Shown here one piece after another: positions 53,408 through 64,000 of a stretch of 64,000 bases of DNA (within the stretch, counting starts at the first letter, position 1; each line of letters starts with the position of its first letter). Source of the DNA: Culex pipiens pallens (Eukaryota; Arthropoda; Insecta; Diptera; Culicidae); NCBI RefSeq assembly GCF_016801865.2, contig NC_068938.1, positions 221,852,663-221,916,662 on the forward strand. The letters are read 5' to 3'. The notes under the pieces were generated by a model that was not told the origin of the DNA, searched no databases, and saw nothing but the letters and a program-made list of their open reading frames with translations. Both the position numbers and the translations under genes were made by a program.

Positions 53408-53524
53408 TGTTGGAGAAGCAACCGTAGAATTATAATTAGTTATAGTAGTCTATGACTTAGGAGCTACTAATAAATTTGATCATTCGTTGTCTATCACTCG
53501 AACCTACAAGACCTACTGCCTTTT
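53408..53524 (+). repeat. 3' LTR of copia-1
   Basis: About 117 bp starting TGTTGGAGAAGCAACCG. The exact 3' end is blurred by the adjoining T run, which is also the likely target duplication. Confidence 0.85.
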
Positions 53525-53752
53525 TTTTATATTTATAAATTAAAATTTTGCTTATTTTAAAATTTTGAATTTTAGATTTTTTATTTATTGTGCACATTTT
53601 TGTATGGAGTTTTGTGTTCATTCTGAGGTCCATATACTAGCCTTAAAAAAAGATATAGAATTAAATATTTGAAAAAAAAAAAAAAATAATTGATAACTTT
53701 TTATTCTTTTCTAAAGATGTTTAATCACAATTCATTTCGACTAGAACCAATT
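53525..53752. other. AT-rich spacer and 3' flank of the DMAC2-like gene
   Basis: Non-coding, with long T and A runs. On the minus strand it follows the DMAC2-like stop codon and would hold its 3' UTR. Confidence 0.5.
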
Positions 53753-54619
53753 TCAAACATTTTTAACCTCCAGCTTCGGATTCCACTCTTCCAGCAGCGC
53801 AATGGTCAACTTCCACGAGATATTTTTCTCCGGACTATCGACGAGAACGGTCTTCAAGCTTGGCAACCGGTACAGGCTGTTCAAACCGCGCTCCGTCACG
53901 ACGGTTCCCTTCAAATTTAACACCTCAAGCGCGGGAAAATAAGACCCGGAAACCCGATCCAGGCACCAATCGTCAAACTTGGCCACATTCTCAAAGGACA
54001 GGTGCGTTAAATGCCGCAGCCGGCGGATGTTTTCGAGACCCTCGTAGAAAAGAACCATATTGTCACACTTGACCTCTTCCAGCACCAGATTGGGCACGTA
54101 ATTCGTGGGGAGTTCGTAATTTTCCTCTTCGTCCATTTTGATCCATTTTTGTTGGCCGCGAAAGCTGTTAAAAAGAATTCAAATTAATCATTTTAGTTCC
54201 ATCACAAACAGGACACCATACCGCACGGAACCACCCCGATGGACTACAAAATGTGCCGCGGCCAGATCATCCCCCAACGTCGCGTGCCGCTCCGGAATAA
54301 ACTTTTGCATGTGCGCCTCAATCCCAGATCGCCTCCGCGTCCACCAGTTTTTAATCGCCGACGGGGACAAATCGACCGGTTGCTGCATCAGCTCGACCAG
54401 CTCCGAGTTCCGGTTGCTGGAGGAAAACAGCTTGAACGTGCTCTGAAACTCCTCCGGACGGTCCGAGTACGGAGTTCGCCACCGGAGCCGCTGCTTGTCC
54501 GCCTCGATCTTCTCCTTGATGTGGGCCAGCTTGGGGTCCTGCATGTCGTCCCGGTTGCGCCACCGGACCGTCGTAAACAGCGACCGGTAAAGAATCGGAT
54601 TTATGTTACGTTTTAACAT
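53753..54619 (-). CDS. DMAC2: DMAC2/ATP5SL-like mitochondrial complex I assembly factor
   Basis: Inferred as complement(join(53753..54164, 54222..54619)), 269 residues. The splice is CGTGCG|GTATGG to TTTTTAACAG|CTTTCG and joins GGSVR to FRGQQKWIK in frame. The first ~20 residues are basic and hydroxylated with no acid (MLKRNINPILYRSLFTTVRW), typical of a mitochondrial presequence. The middle carries HFVVHRGGSVRFRGQ..W, characteristic of ATP5SL/DMAC2. The C-terminal half has leucine-rich-repeat-like segments (LTHLSFENVAKFDDW, LEVLNLKGTVVTERGL). The human relative helps to assemble the distal membrane arm of respiratory complex I; the same role here is inferred. ATP synthase subunit s is the nearest alternative, but the GG.VRF segment favours DMAC2. 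Confidence 0.85.
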
Positions 54620-57091
54620 TTTTTTTTAAATTTGTTGAATAATCGCGCCCGGACTATGAAAATTGCATGAGGAAAATCGAATCTTGTTTTTGTTTTGAGG
54701 TTGTTTGACATTGCGGCACTCACGGTGAGTTCCGGTGACGTTGGACTACGTTTTCGTTTCGATCAATAAAGTTTGGGTTTTATTTTTCAAACGGTGATTT
54801 TCTGTAAAAATGTACATGTTTTGTCATTATAACTATTTGTTCAATGTTTTCAATTATTTTAAAGTATTGAAAAAAAAAATATATTATTATCTTTATTAAA
54901 GTTAAAAACTAACATATTTATTTATTTAGCTACAATATTCTTAATTCCTAAACTTTTTAAAAATTTAGATCTTAGTTTTTTTTAATTTTACAGTAATTTT
55001 TTTTTTGGTTTTTGAATTTTTGAACCTGCGAAAAAAATTTCAATTATTTAATTTATCTTTTTGTTTAAATTTGAATTTATATTTAATACTTCATAATTTT
55101 AGAAATTCAATGATTTTTAATTATAGAATTCTAGAAATTGAGAGCTTTTGAATTATAAAAAATATAATTTCTAAGTTCTTACAAAATAAGTTTTCTAAAA
55201 TTCTAACATTTACAATAGAAAATTCAGAAATTTATAAAAAATATCTAAAAATTAAAGATTTCAAAACTTTTTAATTTTTTTTGATTTTGGATTATTGTTT
55301 TTTTAATTTACAAATATTTTTTTGAATGAATTGCAGTATTTGAAATTTTGGAAGTGTTCAAGTATTTCGGGATTTTATGATTTTAAACGTTTAAGAAATT
55401 TAAGAATTAACCAAGATTTTATAAGTTCAGTCGTGAGTTCAGTGGTATTGATTTTTTTAATTTTCAATAAACGTAAATTCAAAATTCAACTTAATTAATA
55501 GAAATTAATAAGCAAATTTAAAATTGTCTTAATTCCTAATATTTGCAGCTGAATTGTAGATTTTTTTTAAATCAAATTTTCGAATTTTACGATTTCAGGC
55601 TATCTTATTTTTTCAAGTTCAGGATTTAAAAAGAAAAAGCAATTTAAGAATTTTAGGATACCATAGCCTTATATTTTTTTAATTTAATAATTTTAGAAGT
55701 GTAGTGTTATTTAAATTTTTAATTTCCAAAAATTGTAAATTCTATTATATCAAATATAATAAAATTCTACTTTTTACAGTGAATTTCTGAATTTGAAAAA
55801 ATGTTAAAAGTATAAAAGTCAAAATTAAAGAATTTGAAGATTTTGAAATTTCTAATTATTTTTGTCTGCTATTGGATTTTTTGAAGTTAAATCACTTGGA
55901 ATTTTTGAATTTTAGGATTTTTTTTACTCCAAAATTTCAATTTTCAATTTCAATTCGGTTTTATTTGTGAATAATCAAGTTACAATGAGTTCATTTAGGT
56001 ACACAACAGAGTTTTGGTGTTCCTTTCAGCCGTGTTTTACATCGTAATTCAATCGAAAAATTATTACTTATAACTATGGAATAGACAAGAGTAAGAAAAA
56101 GTTTTCAAAAAACTTACAGAAAAACTCCAAAATTTTAAATTTTAGAATTTTTGATTTTCCAAAAACCCATAAAATTAAAAACAAATTCAATTTTCTAACA
56201 TTCTTATTTCAAACGTAGATTTGTTGAAGTATTAAGTTTTCTCATTTTTGCTCTAGAATTTTATAATTTTAGAATTATTAAAGTTAAAATTATTATTGGG
56301 TTTTGAAATTCAGGATTTCACAATTTTAAGGTTTTTTATTTTTTGAATTTTAGGATTTTATTTTAAATTTCAAATATATTTTGATGGCAAAAAATTTCCA
56401 AAAGTAGAAAAGTTGCAGAAAAGTTTGATTTGTTAATCGGTATATACATTTAACGATTTTTTATAATGTGTTTTTTTTCTGCTGATATTTTTTTTTTAAT
56501 TCAGTTTTATTTATTTATTTTTTATTTATGGTAATTTAAATTTAAGCCAAAAATTAGTTTGAACCACTGCCTAAGGTAAAATAAAATTTTGATCACAGGA
56601 GGCTGAATAAGCAAACAAACATAAAACGTCAAGAAACCAAAAAAGGGCAGGACGAAGTTTGCCGGGAAAAGCTTGTTTATTATCAATTTTATTTTACATT
56701 ACTCTCTATGCGATCACCCTACCAAATGAGCACCCCCTCGTGAGTTCCCTCTGCTTTGACGCCATCGCAGCAATCCGAGGAAAAGGAGCGATACAAAAAA
56801 AAAACCTCTGACAGGTCAGCGACTGCGAACGTCGAAAAAGTTCCTCCTTTTGGTGCGCTCGGAAAAATCGTCCCAAATCGCCCATTCGAAGCCATTGGCC
56901 CGCGCCCTGGGGGCTCACAATCGGTTCCCCGGTGTCTACCGAGCACGATTCCGGTGTGGAGGTACGTGGTGGTGTGCGAATTAATCCCTTTTTCCCCCGG
57001 AGAAAGTCTCGATTGATTGCGCGATTTTTTCTTTTCTTTCGGGGTGTTTCTCTCTTCCATCAGCTTGTGAGAAGCCAGCAGCAGCTCCAAC
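54620..57091. other. AT-rich intergenic DNA and helicase promoter region
   Basis: 54620-56640 is AT-rich with no frame of note. The sequence becomes mixed in composition from about 56640. 56700-57091 would hold the promoter and 5' UTR of the helicase gene, but no TATA box or clear initiator is seen. Confidence 0.55.
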
Positions 57092-60000
57092 ATGGCCGGC
57101 AGTAAAGGAGGAGGAGGAAAACCGAACATAAACATTGAGGAGGATGTCCGGATCGCGATCCACTACATGATTGACAAGTTCGTGCAGGACGAGAAGCTGA
57201 ACGAGTTTGACTTTCCGGTGTCGTTCACGCGGGAACACCGGGCGTACATCCACGACTACGTCAAGAACAAATCGCTCAAGTCGCGCTCGCATGGAAAGGG
57301 TGAGGGAAATTGCGCAAGTTTGGGCAATTTTACGAGCTGGATTTTTTTTGTTATTTTTAGGCAACCAACGCTACCTGACGATCTACAAGTCGAACATTTT
57401 GTCGCTGATTCACGACGATGCGAGCCTGGAGTTGAGTGACACGTCGCAAAAGTACATCCAGCAGGTGCTGAACAAGCAGGGTGGCTTCCAGAAGGAGATT
57501 GCCGATTCGTACGCGAACCGGAAGTTGTTTCCGTCGTTGACGGCGTACACGCTGAATTTGGGTTCGCCGAACAATTGCGGGAAATGTGTGCCACCGCCGA
57601 CGAATGCGAGCATGGCGGTGCTGCAGGAACGGCACCGGTTGCCGATCTCGCCGTATCGGGACACGATCATGAACTGTCTGAACCAGAACCAGGTGACGAT
57701 CATTTCGGGCAGTACGGGTTCGGGCAAGACGACGCAGATTCCGCAGTACATTCTGGAGTCGAGCACGCTGCGGGGGGAACCGTGTCAGATCATTTGCACC
57801 CAGCCCCGACGGCTGTCGGCGATTACGGTGGCGGATCGGGTTAGTTACGAGCGCAACGAAAGCCTGGGCCAGACGGTGGGTTATCAGATCCGGTTGGAGA
57901 GTCGGCTCAGCCCGTTGACGAATCTGATCTTTTGTACAAACGGCGTTTTGCTGCGCTGTCTGATGGGCAAGAATGCCAACAGTATTCTGAACGACCTGAC
58001 GCACATCATCGTGGACGAAGTGCACGAGCGCGATCAGTATTCGGACTTTTTGCTGATTTCGCTCCGGGAGAAAGTCCTGCAGCACACGAAGATCAAGATT
58101 ATTCTTATGTCGGCCACCATCGAATCGAACACGTTTTCGCGCTACTTCAACAATGCTCCCCTGATTGAGATTCCCGGCCGGTTGTTCCCGATCGAGAGTT
58201 TCTTCCTCGAGGACATCCTGTACCGGGTGGATTCGTACAATTCCAAAATCAACGACGTCCGCCGCCAGTACAAAGGCACGCCGGACTTTGCCAGGGCGTT
58301 AGGCGGGCAGCAGCAGCTGCTCCGGTTGCCGTCGGACGTGGCCAGCACCGCAAACATGGACGACGAAACGATCCTGCTGATGAACGACATCTTGGAGCTG
58401 TGCTGGATCGAAAACAGTCCGGACGACTTTAACCACTTTTTCTATCTGGTCGAGGACGAGAACAATCCGATCAATTTCCAGCACACGGAAACTAAGATGA
58501 CGGCGCTGATGATCGCCGCGGCCAAGGGTTACGTGAACGTGGTCAAGCGCCTGCTGGACATGGGCGCCGATCCGTCTGTCAAGGGCAAACACAACTTTAC
58601 CGCGCTGGACTGGTCCGTCAGCATCAACGGGTACAACGGATGCTCGCAGCTGCTGGAAATGGCCTCCCAGCAATCGCAGGCACTCGCCGCAGCATCGTCC
58701 TCTTCCTGCTCCTCGTCGGCACTGCTCGCACAGCAGCAAATGCAATCGCCGCCCAAACATCTGGCCAAAATCCTGCTGGACGTGTACCAAAGTACGACCA
58801 ACGACGACAAAATCGACCACCGGCTCATCTTCGACGTCATCAGCTACATCTGCGCCCAGCTCGGCCCCGGCGGCATCCTCGTCTTCCTGCCCGGGTACGA
58901 CGACATCCTGGAACAGTACGAACTGCTGAGCGGAAGCCGCTCGCTGGCCAACGGAAGCTTCCGCATTTACATGCTGCACAGCAACATGCAGACCAACGAT
59001 CAGAACGCCGTGTTCAAGTCGGTTCCGCACGGCACCCGCAAGATCATTCTGTCCACAAACATTGCCGAGACTTCGATCACCATCGACGACGTCGTTTTCG
59101 TCATCGACAGCGGAAAGGTGAAGCAGAAGCACTACGATTCCGTAACGTCCACGACTTCCCTGACGGCGACCTGGATTTCGCAGGCCTGCGCCACGCAGCG
59201 AAGTGGCCGCGCCGGTCGTACCAAGCCGGGCATGTGCTTCCGCCTGTTTTCCCGCCAACGGTTCGAAGCGATGGACAAGTTTACGCTGCCGGAGATTCTG
59301 CGCGTCCCGCTGACGGAGATCTGCCTCCAGACGTCGATCATCGCGAGCCACACGTCGATTCTGAACTTTCTCAGCAAAGCCATCCAGCCACCGTCCACGA
59401 TGAGCATCAAGCAGAGCATCAAACTGCTGCAGAAGCTGGGCGCGCTGGACGACGACGAAAACCTGACCGAGCTGGGCTTGATCCTGGCGGATTTGCCCGT
59501 GGACGCGCGACTCGGCAAGATCCTGCTGTACGGGATCTTCCTCAAGTGTCTCGATCCGGTGCTGACCATCGTGAGTGCGCTCAGCGTGAACGACCCGTTT
59601 GTGCTGCCGACGAACGCCGCGGACAAGGACCGGGCGTCGAAATCCAAGCGGGACATGGCCGAAGACTCGTACAGCGACTGTCTGTGTTTGCTGCGGGCGT
59701 TCCAAAAGTGGAACGACGTTCGGCCGTCGACGAAGGAACGGCAGTTTTGCAATCGCTTCTTCCTGAACTCGGGCACGATGGACACGATCGGCAGCTTGCG
59801 AACGAAGATTCTGGGCCATTTGCGATCGATCGGGCTGGTGAAGAGTTACGGCGCGGGGAACATCCAGGATCTGAACCAGTACTCGGACAGCTGGGCCGTG
59901 GTGAAGGCGTGCCTGGTGGCCGGGTTGTACCCGAACGTTTGCCGCGTGGACAAGGAAAACGCCACGATCAAGACGCGCATCGACAAGAAGATCAGCCCGC

Positions 60001-61213
60001 ACCCGAGCTCGGTCATCCGGGACAAGTCGCTGAAGAAGAACAAGGAAAGCATCCTGTCGCTGCCGTCGGAGTGGATCGTGTTCGAGGAGAAGACGCGGGC
60101 CGGCATTCACTGCCTGATCAAGTGCAATACGGTTGTGACGCCGGCGACGGTGGCCATGTTCTGCGGGCCACTCTTCCTCAACGAGGAAGAATCGCTCATC
60201 CCGTGGAAGGAGCTGGACGAGTGCAACTCCGACAACGACGAGCACGACATGTCCGACAAGAGCAAACTCATCGTCGACGATTGGATCAACTTTGCCGTGG
60301 ACAGTGACTTTGGCACGTCCGTGTTCCACTTCCGGCACAAGCTGAGCGCGCTGTTTCTCAAGTTTATCAGCAACCCGCGGTCATATCAACCGAACGCAAA
60401 CGACCAGTACCTGTTGAACACGGTGGCCCGGCTGCTCGAGGAGGAGGACCGCCACCTGGGCTTTGCCGGCCACAACAACATTGGCCAGAAGCCCCGTCCT
60501 GTGATACAGACGCACCAGAATGCGGCCGCCAGCAACGGCTTCAACTTTTCCTTTGGGTCCGATCTGCGCGGTGGTGGCGGCGGAGGCGTCGGCGGCGGCC
60601 ACAACAACAACAACAACCGCCAGCAGCACCACAAACAGCAGCAGCAGTACCATGGAGGAGGTGGCAAACATCAGCACAACAGCAACAACAGCAACGCTGG
60701 CAACAACAACAACAACCGCAAATCCGAGGCTAAGCAGCGATTCTTTGTTGTGCACGCGGCGTCCGTTGAGGCTGTTCAGCAGGCGGCTGACTCGCAGGAC
60801 GGATGGAACTGGCAGCCCAAGCTGACGAAGCTGTTGAGGGTGGGTTCGAAAGTTTGTTAGCTGATTCGGGTTCTAATCGTTTCTTTCACCCACAGAAATC
60901 GCCGAATCTCAACATGACCCTGTTTTTCCACATATCACAAAGCAAATGCTTTTACGGGGCCGGGCGGCTCACGATGGTCGCGAACCGGGCCCACCTGAAC
61001 CTGTTTGCGCGGAGTACGGTGTCGTTTGAGGCGTTGAGGTAAAAATTTAAGCTTTTGTCAACTCTATTTTGAAGATTAATTTGAGTTTTTGTTGTTCGTT
61101 GCAGCACCTTCGAGAAGAGCTACCTGCGGGGTCGGGTACTGGAGGAATATCTGGACGGGGAGGAACTCTCGCCGCAGTCTGGCCGCGAGCTGATGGAGTT
61201 TTTCAAAAAGTAG
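57092..61213 (+). CDS. YTHDC2: YTHDC2/Bgcn-family DEAH-box RNA helicase with divergent YTH-like C-terminus
   Basis: Inferred as join(57092..57299, 57361..60839, 60896..61038, 61105..61213), 1312 residues, all joins in frame. An R3H-type N-terminus (about 15-80) is followed by a 3'-5' RNA helicase core: Walker A GSTGSGKTTQIP at 186, DEVH at 288, MSATIES, TNIAETSITIDDVV, and QRSGRAGR at 682. A two-repeat ankyrin insert (TALMIAAAKGYVNVVKRLLDMGADP, about 450-500) splits the core; that insert is diagnostic of YTHDC2. HA2/OB regions follow, then a Gly/Asn/Gln/His-rich stretch (about 1130-1190). The last ~115 residues (RFFVVHAAS..., FFHISQSKCFYGAGRLTMV, DGEELSPQSGRELMEFF) resemble a shortened YTH domain. 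In mammals YTHDC2 acts with MEIOC in the mitosis-to-meiosis switch, and Drosophila bgcn acts in germ cells. A germline role here is inferred. Confidence 0.92.
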
Positions 61214-61481
61214 ACGAGATCGTCCGTCAAAAAGAGAGAAAAAAAGTGTGCGAATGGGCACACGCAAAACAGTTGAAACACAACAAACGAAGTAAAGTGT
61301 AAGAGTGAACAAAGTTAAAATCAACAACAACACGTACATAACACAAATAGTAAAATTAAACCAAGAATCATACAAAGCTAGGCAAGCAAACAACCAACAC
61401 AACACACTCTCTAATCTTTCTAGTTTCGAATTATTGTATCTTGTCGAGCAAGCGGCAACACAAAAGGTTATTTGGAAAAGA

Positions 61482-61487
61482 AATAAA
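61482..61487 (+). terminator. Polyadenylation signal of the helicase gene
   Basis: AATAAA about 270 bases after the stop codon, in an A-rich 3' UTR. Confidence 0.6.
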
Positions 61488-61579
61488 CAATGTTTAAAGC
61501 TAAAAGTGATTTAATAACCATCTTTGGAATGAAAAGAGAAAGTGACGAAATTCTGGACAGAACTAACAAAAAAAACTAA

Positions 61580-63184
61580 CTTAATCCACCTATGTGGTTG
61601 GTGCCTTCCTCACTTTTTACCAACATTTGGTGATATGATGGGTTTGGACACAAATTCTATCTATTTCTCAATGTCACAAATGTCAATGTCACAAATGTCA
61701 CAAATGTCAATGTCACAAATGTCACAAATGTCACTTAAGCGGTCAAAACTTGAAACTGAGCGTTGCCAGATCTTCAATGCTTTGGACTCATTGGAAAGGT
61801 CTTTCGATTACCTAAACAACGATGGGTCGGATGATGGATCCGGACATAGTTTACATACATTTAAGTGAGATCCGGCTTCAAAAAAGATCATAATTATCAC
61901 TTAAGTGGTCATAACTTGAGACAGGGTTGCCAGATCTTCAATGTTTTGTATTCATTTGAAAGGTCTTTTGATTACCTAACCAACGATGGGTCGGATGATG
62001 GATCCGGACATAGTTTACATACATTTAAGTGAGATCCGGCTTCAAAAAAGATCATAATTATCACTTAAGTGGTCATAACTTGAGACAGGGTTGCCAGATC
62101 TTCAATGTTTTGGACTCATTGGAAAGGTCTTTCGATTACCTAACCAACGATGGGTCGGATGATGGATCCGGACATAGTTTACATACATTTAAGTGAGATC
62201 CGGCTTCAAAAAAGATCATAATTATCACTTAAGTGGTCATAACTTGAGACAGGGTTGCCAGATCTTCAATGTTTTGTATTCATTTGAAAGGTCTTTTGAT
62301 TACCTAACCAACGATGGGTCGGATAATGGATCCGGACATAGTTTACATACATTTAAGTGAGATCCGGCTTCAAAAAAGATCATAATTATCACTTAAGTGG
62401 TCATAACTTGAGACATGTTTTGTATTCATTTGAAAGGTCTTTTGATTACCTAACCAACGATGGGTCGGATAATGGATCCGGACATAGTTTACATACATTT
62501 AAGTGAGATCCGGCTTCAAAAAAGATCATAATTATCACTTAAGTGGTCATAATTTGAGACAGGGTTGCCAGATCTTCAATGTTTTGTATTCATTTGAAAG
62601 GTCTTTTGATAACCTAACCAACGATGGGTCGGATAATGGATCCGGACATAGTTTACATACATTTAAGTGAGATCCGGCTTCAAAAAAGATCATAATTATC
62701 ACTTAAGTGGTCATATCTCGAGACAGGGTTGCCAGATCTTCAATGTGTTGGACTCATTGGAAAGGTCTTTCGATTACCTAACCAACGATGGGTTGGGTGT
62801 TGAATCCGGACATAGTTTTCATATAGATAAGTGAGATCCGGCATCAAAATTCCAGCACTCGATTCGCAACTCTGACACTTTTTTAAACGTAACTTTTGAA
62901 CTACTTATCGGATCTTCAAACAATTCAATAGTGCAGTATGGGGCACCAAACCGGATCGAATGCAACTTGTTTTACACAAATCGAATCAGCCAGTGCCGAG
63001 AAAACTTGGCAAGAATTTTGAGTACCAAGGGGAATACGCACACACATACACACACACACACAGACATTTGTTCAGTTTTCGATTCTGAGTCGATAGGTAT
63101 ACATGAATATAGGTCTTTGACCTGTTTTTCAAAAGTTAATTTTAGAGCAGGATTATAGCCTTACCTCAGTGAGGAAGGCAAAAT
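61580..63184. repeat. Dispersed repeat with GTGCCTTCCTC/GAGGAAGG ends, copy 2
   Basis: Head CTTAATCCACCTATGTGG then TTGGTGCCTTCCTCAC, tail CCTCAGTGAGGAAGGCAAAA. It shares head, tail and inner landmarks with 15138-15810. It is longer because a 164-bp unit is repeated inside. It also contains a TGTCACAAA microsatellite (61672-61735) and an AC run (about 63039-63062). No coding. The inverted ends (CCTTCCTCAC/GTGAGGAAGG) suggest a non-autonomous TIR element. Confidence 0.75.
61745..62850. repeat. Tandem array of a 164-bp unit, about 7 copies
   Basis: The unit runs from GATCTTCAATGTTTTG through AACGATGGGTCGGATGATGG and GATCCGGCTTCAAAAAAG to CACTTAAGTGGTCATAAC. GATCTTCAATG starts at 61769, 61933, 62097, 62261, 62571 and 62735, all multiples of 164 apart apart from one unit shortened by 18 bp near 62415. 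CACTTAAGTG is itself palindromic. Outer units are more diverged than inner ones. Confidence 0.9.
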
Positions 63185-64000
63185 GATTAAAGGCAAGCGA
63201 CACAGAAAACAGAAATGAGTACTATTTAATTTAAATTAAATTGTAAAAGGTGAACAAAATAAACCCGGAACAAACTTTTAAAGTTATTAATGTATAAAAA
63301 TGCAGCATAAAAACATTCAGTTTGTCTCGACTTGAACTTGAAAGAAATTCCTCCTTCGCACCAGTGTTACCACATGCTCGTCTGTATCAGAGGGTCCAAA
63401 AATCTGTCTTATCTGCACCAAGCATGGCGATTATCTGTACCATTATCTGTACGGTATATTTTTTGTAAAAAACTTTTTTTTAACATGCATTTTGAACAAT
63501 CTTATGACAACACTAAACGCTGATATGCAGCTCGGAAGGAACGCAAAACTCCATATAAAAAACACCCAAGAAACGGCCAAGGAAAGACGTTTCTTCGCGT
63601 GACGTTACTTCGCGCGATGTTTGTTTGCAAAAGTTCTAGTGAAAAAACTTAAATATTCAGAATTTGTTTATTTTATTGCAACTGAGAGTCATAAATGTAT
63701 CAATAATTTTGTAATCGATATTATAATATTGAAAATTCCGAATTGCCTTTTGATGCCGAATCTCACAAAGCAGAATCTTGAAATTAAAAGGAAGGATTTT
63801 GTATTTTGCTTGAAAAGAAGTAAACCAAAGAGAAAATCCATAAACACACAGATTCAAAAATACAAATATTAAAACTAAAAAAATCTAAGATTAAAAAAAA
63901 TAAAAAGAAATATATATACAAAACAAAATTTAAAATAACAAATTCAAAGCTTTAAAATTCTAATAGTTAAAAATTAATAAAATTAAAATAATATAATTCA
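63185..64000. other. AT-rich intergenic DNA
   Basis: Only short frames. Near 63530-63620 a short GC-richer stretch (CGGAAGGAACGC...TTCTTCGCGTGACGTTACTTCGCGCG) contains the CGGAAGGAAC motif also found in the inverted repeat at 7697-7857, so it may be a repeat remnant. No gene is supported. Confidence 0.55.

Larger units (their letters stand above)
23522..53524 (+). mobile_element. Ty1/copia retrotransposon 'copia-1', broken by four insertions
   Basis: The element's own sequence is 23522-23544, 26526-28209, 42682-43210, 47594-47608 and 51546-53524, about 4.3 kb when assembled. The LTRs are about 117 bp and start TGTTGGAGAAGCAACCG. The 5' LTR is split by the TIR array and the 3' LTR is at 53408-53524. 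A copia-type primer site GGTTATGGGCCCAG follows the 5' LTR and a G-rich purine tract precedes the 3' LTR. T-runs flank both ends (probable TTTTT duplication). Domain order Gag, zinc knuckle, protease, integrase, RT, RNase H is that of Ty1/copia. It is inactive: one nonsense codon in Gag, an RT deletion and the four insertions. Confidence 0.9.

Noticed and set aside
58299..60338. 679-codon minus-strand frame and a 555-codon plus-strand frame (58640-60307) overlapping the helicase
   Set aside because: Both are shadows of the GC-rich helicase exon. The translations are low in complexity and match no domain, while the third frame carries all helicase motifs.

Overview
The window looks like nuclear DNA of a culicine mosquito, most likely Culex or a close relative. 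This is an inference from host proteins of dipteran type, AT-rich introns and intergenic DNA, many short inverted-repeat elements, and insect-type copia, gypsy and I/R1-like retrotransposons. Six host genes are supported: a 2-Cys peroxiredoxin (13.1-13.7 kb, +), three small single-RRM proteins in tandem (14.4-17.0 kb, -), the PITSLRE kinase CDK11 (19.6-22.2 kb, -), a DMAC2/ATP5SL-like complex I assembly factor (53.8-54.6 kb, -) and a YTHDC2/Bgcn-family DEAH helicase (57.1-61.2 kb, +). Exon junctions were set by eye from GT/AG sites that keep the frame.

1-11 kb is almost entirely repeats. It holds foldback elements at 777-1256, 1533-1782 and 9423-10229, and TIR elements at 1782-2062 and 10291-10532. 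A 6.9-kb LTR element without gag or pol (2381-9290) has identical 345-bp LTRs, a GTGGG target duplication and a 25-copy 52-53-bp minisatellite inside. 11-23.5 kb is the gene-bearing part, with one 100-N assembly gap at 16264-16363.

23.5-53.5 kb is a nest of mobile elements between CDK11 and DMAC2, and every layer is delimited by a target-site duplication. A copia element (23522-53524) is broken by four insertions: a TIR element amplified in tandem in its 5' LTR (23545-26518), a Gag-encoding LTR element on the minus strand (28210-42676), a non-LTR retrotransposon (43211-47580) and a second copia (47609-51540). The Gag element is itself split by a 9.6-kb Ty3/gypsy element (30869-40489).

Two observations stand out. 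The two LTRs of the gypsy element differ in length by exactly two segments (95 and 73 bp) that have GT...AG ends on the sense strand, so one LTR looks like a spliced copy of the other. The Gag element, once the gypsy insertion is set aside, carries one open frame of about 1143 codons: a zinc-knuckle Gag continuing in frame into about 800 residues with no protease, reverse transcriptase or integrase motif. 61.6-63.2 kb holds a second copy of a repeat family also present at 15.1-15.8 kb, here with an internal 164-bp tandem array.
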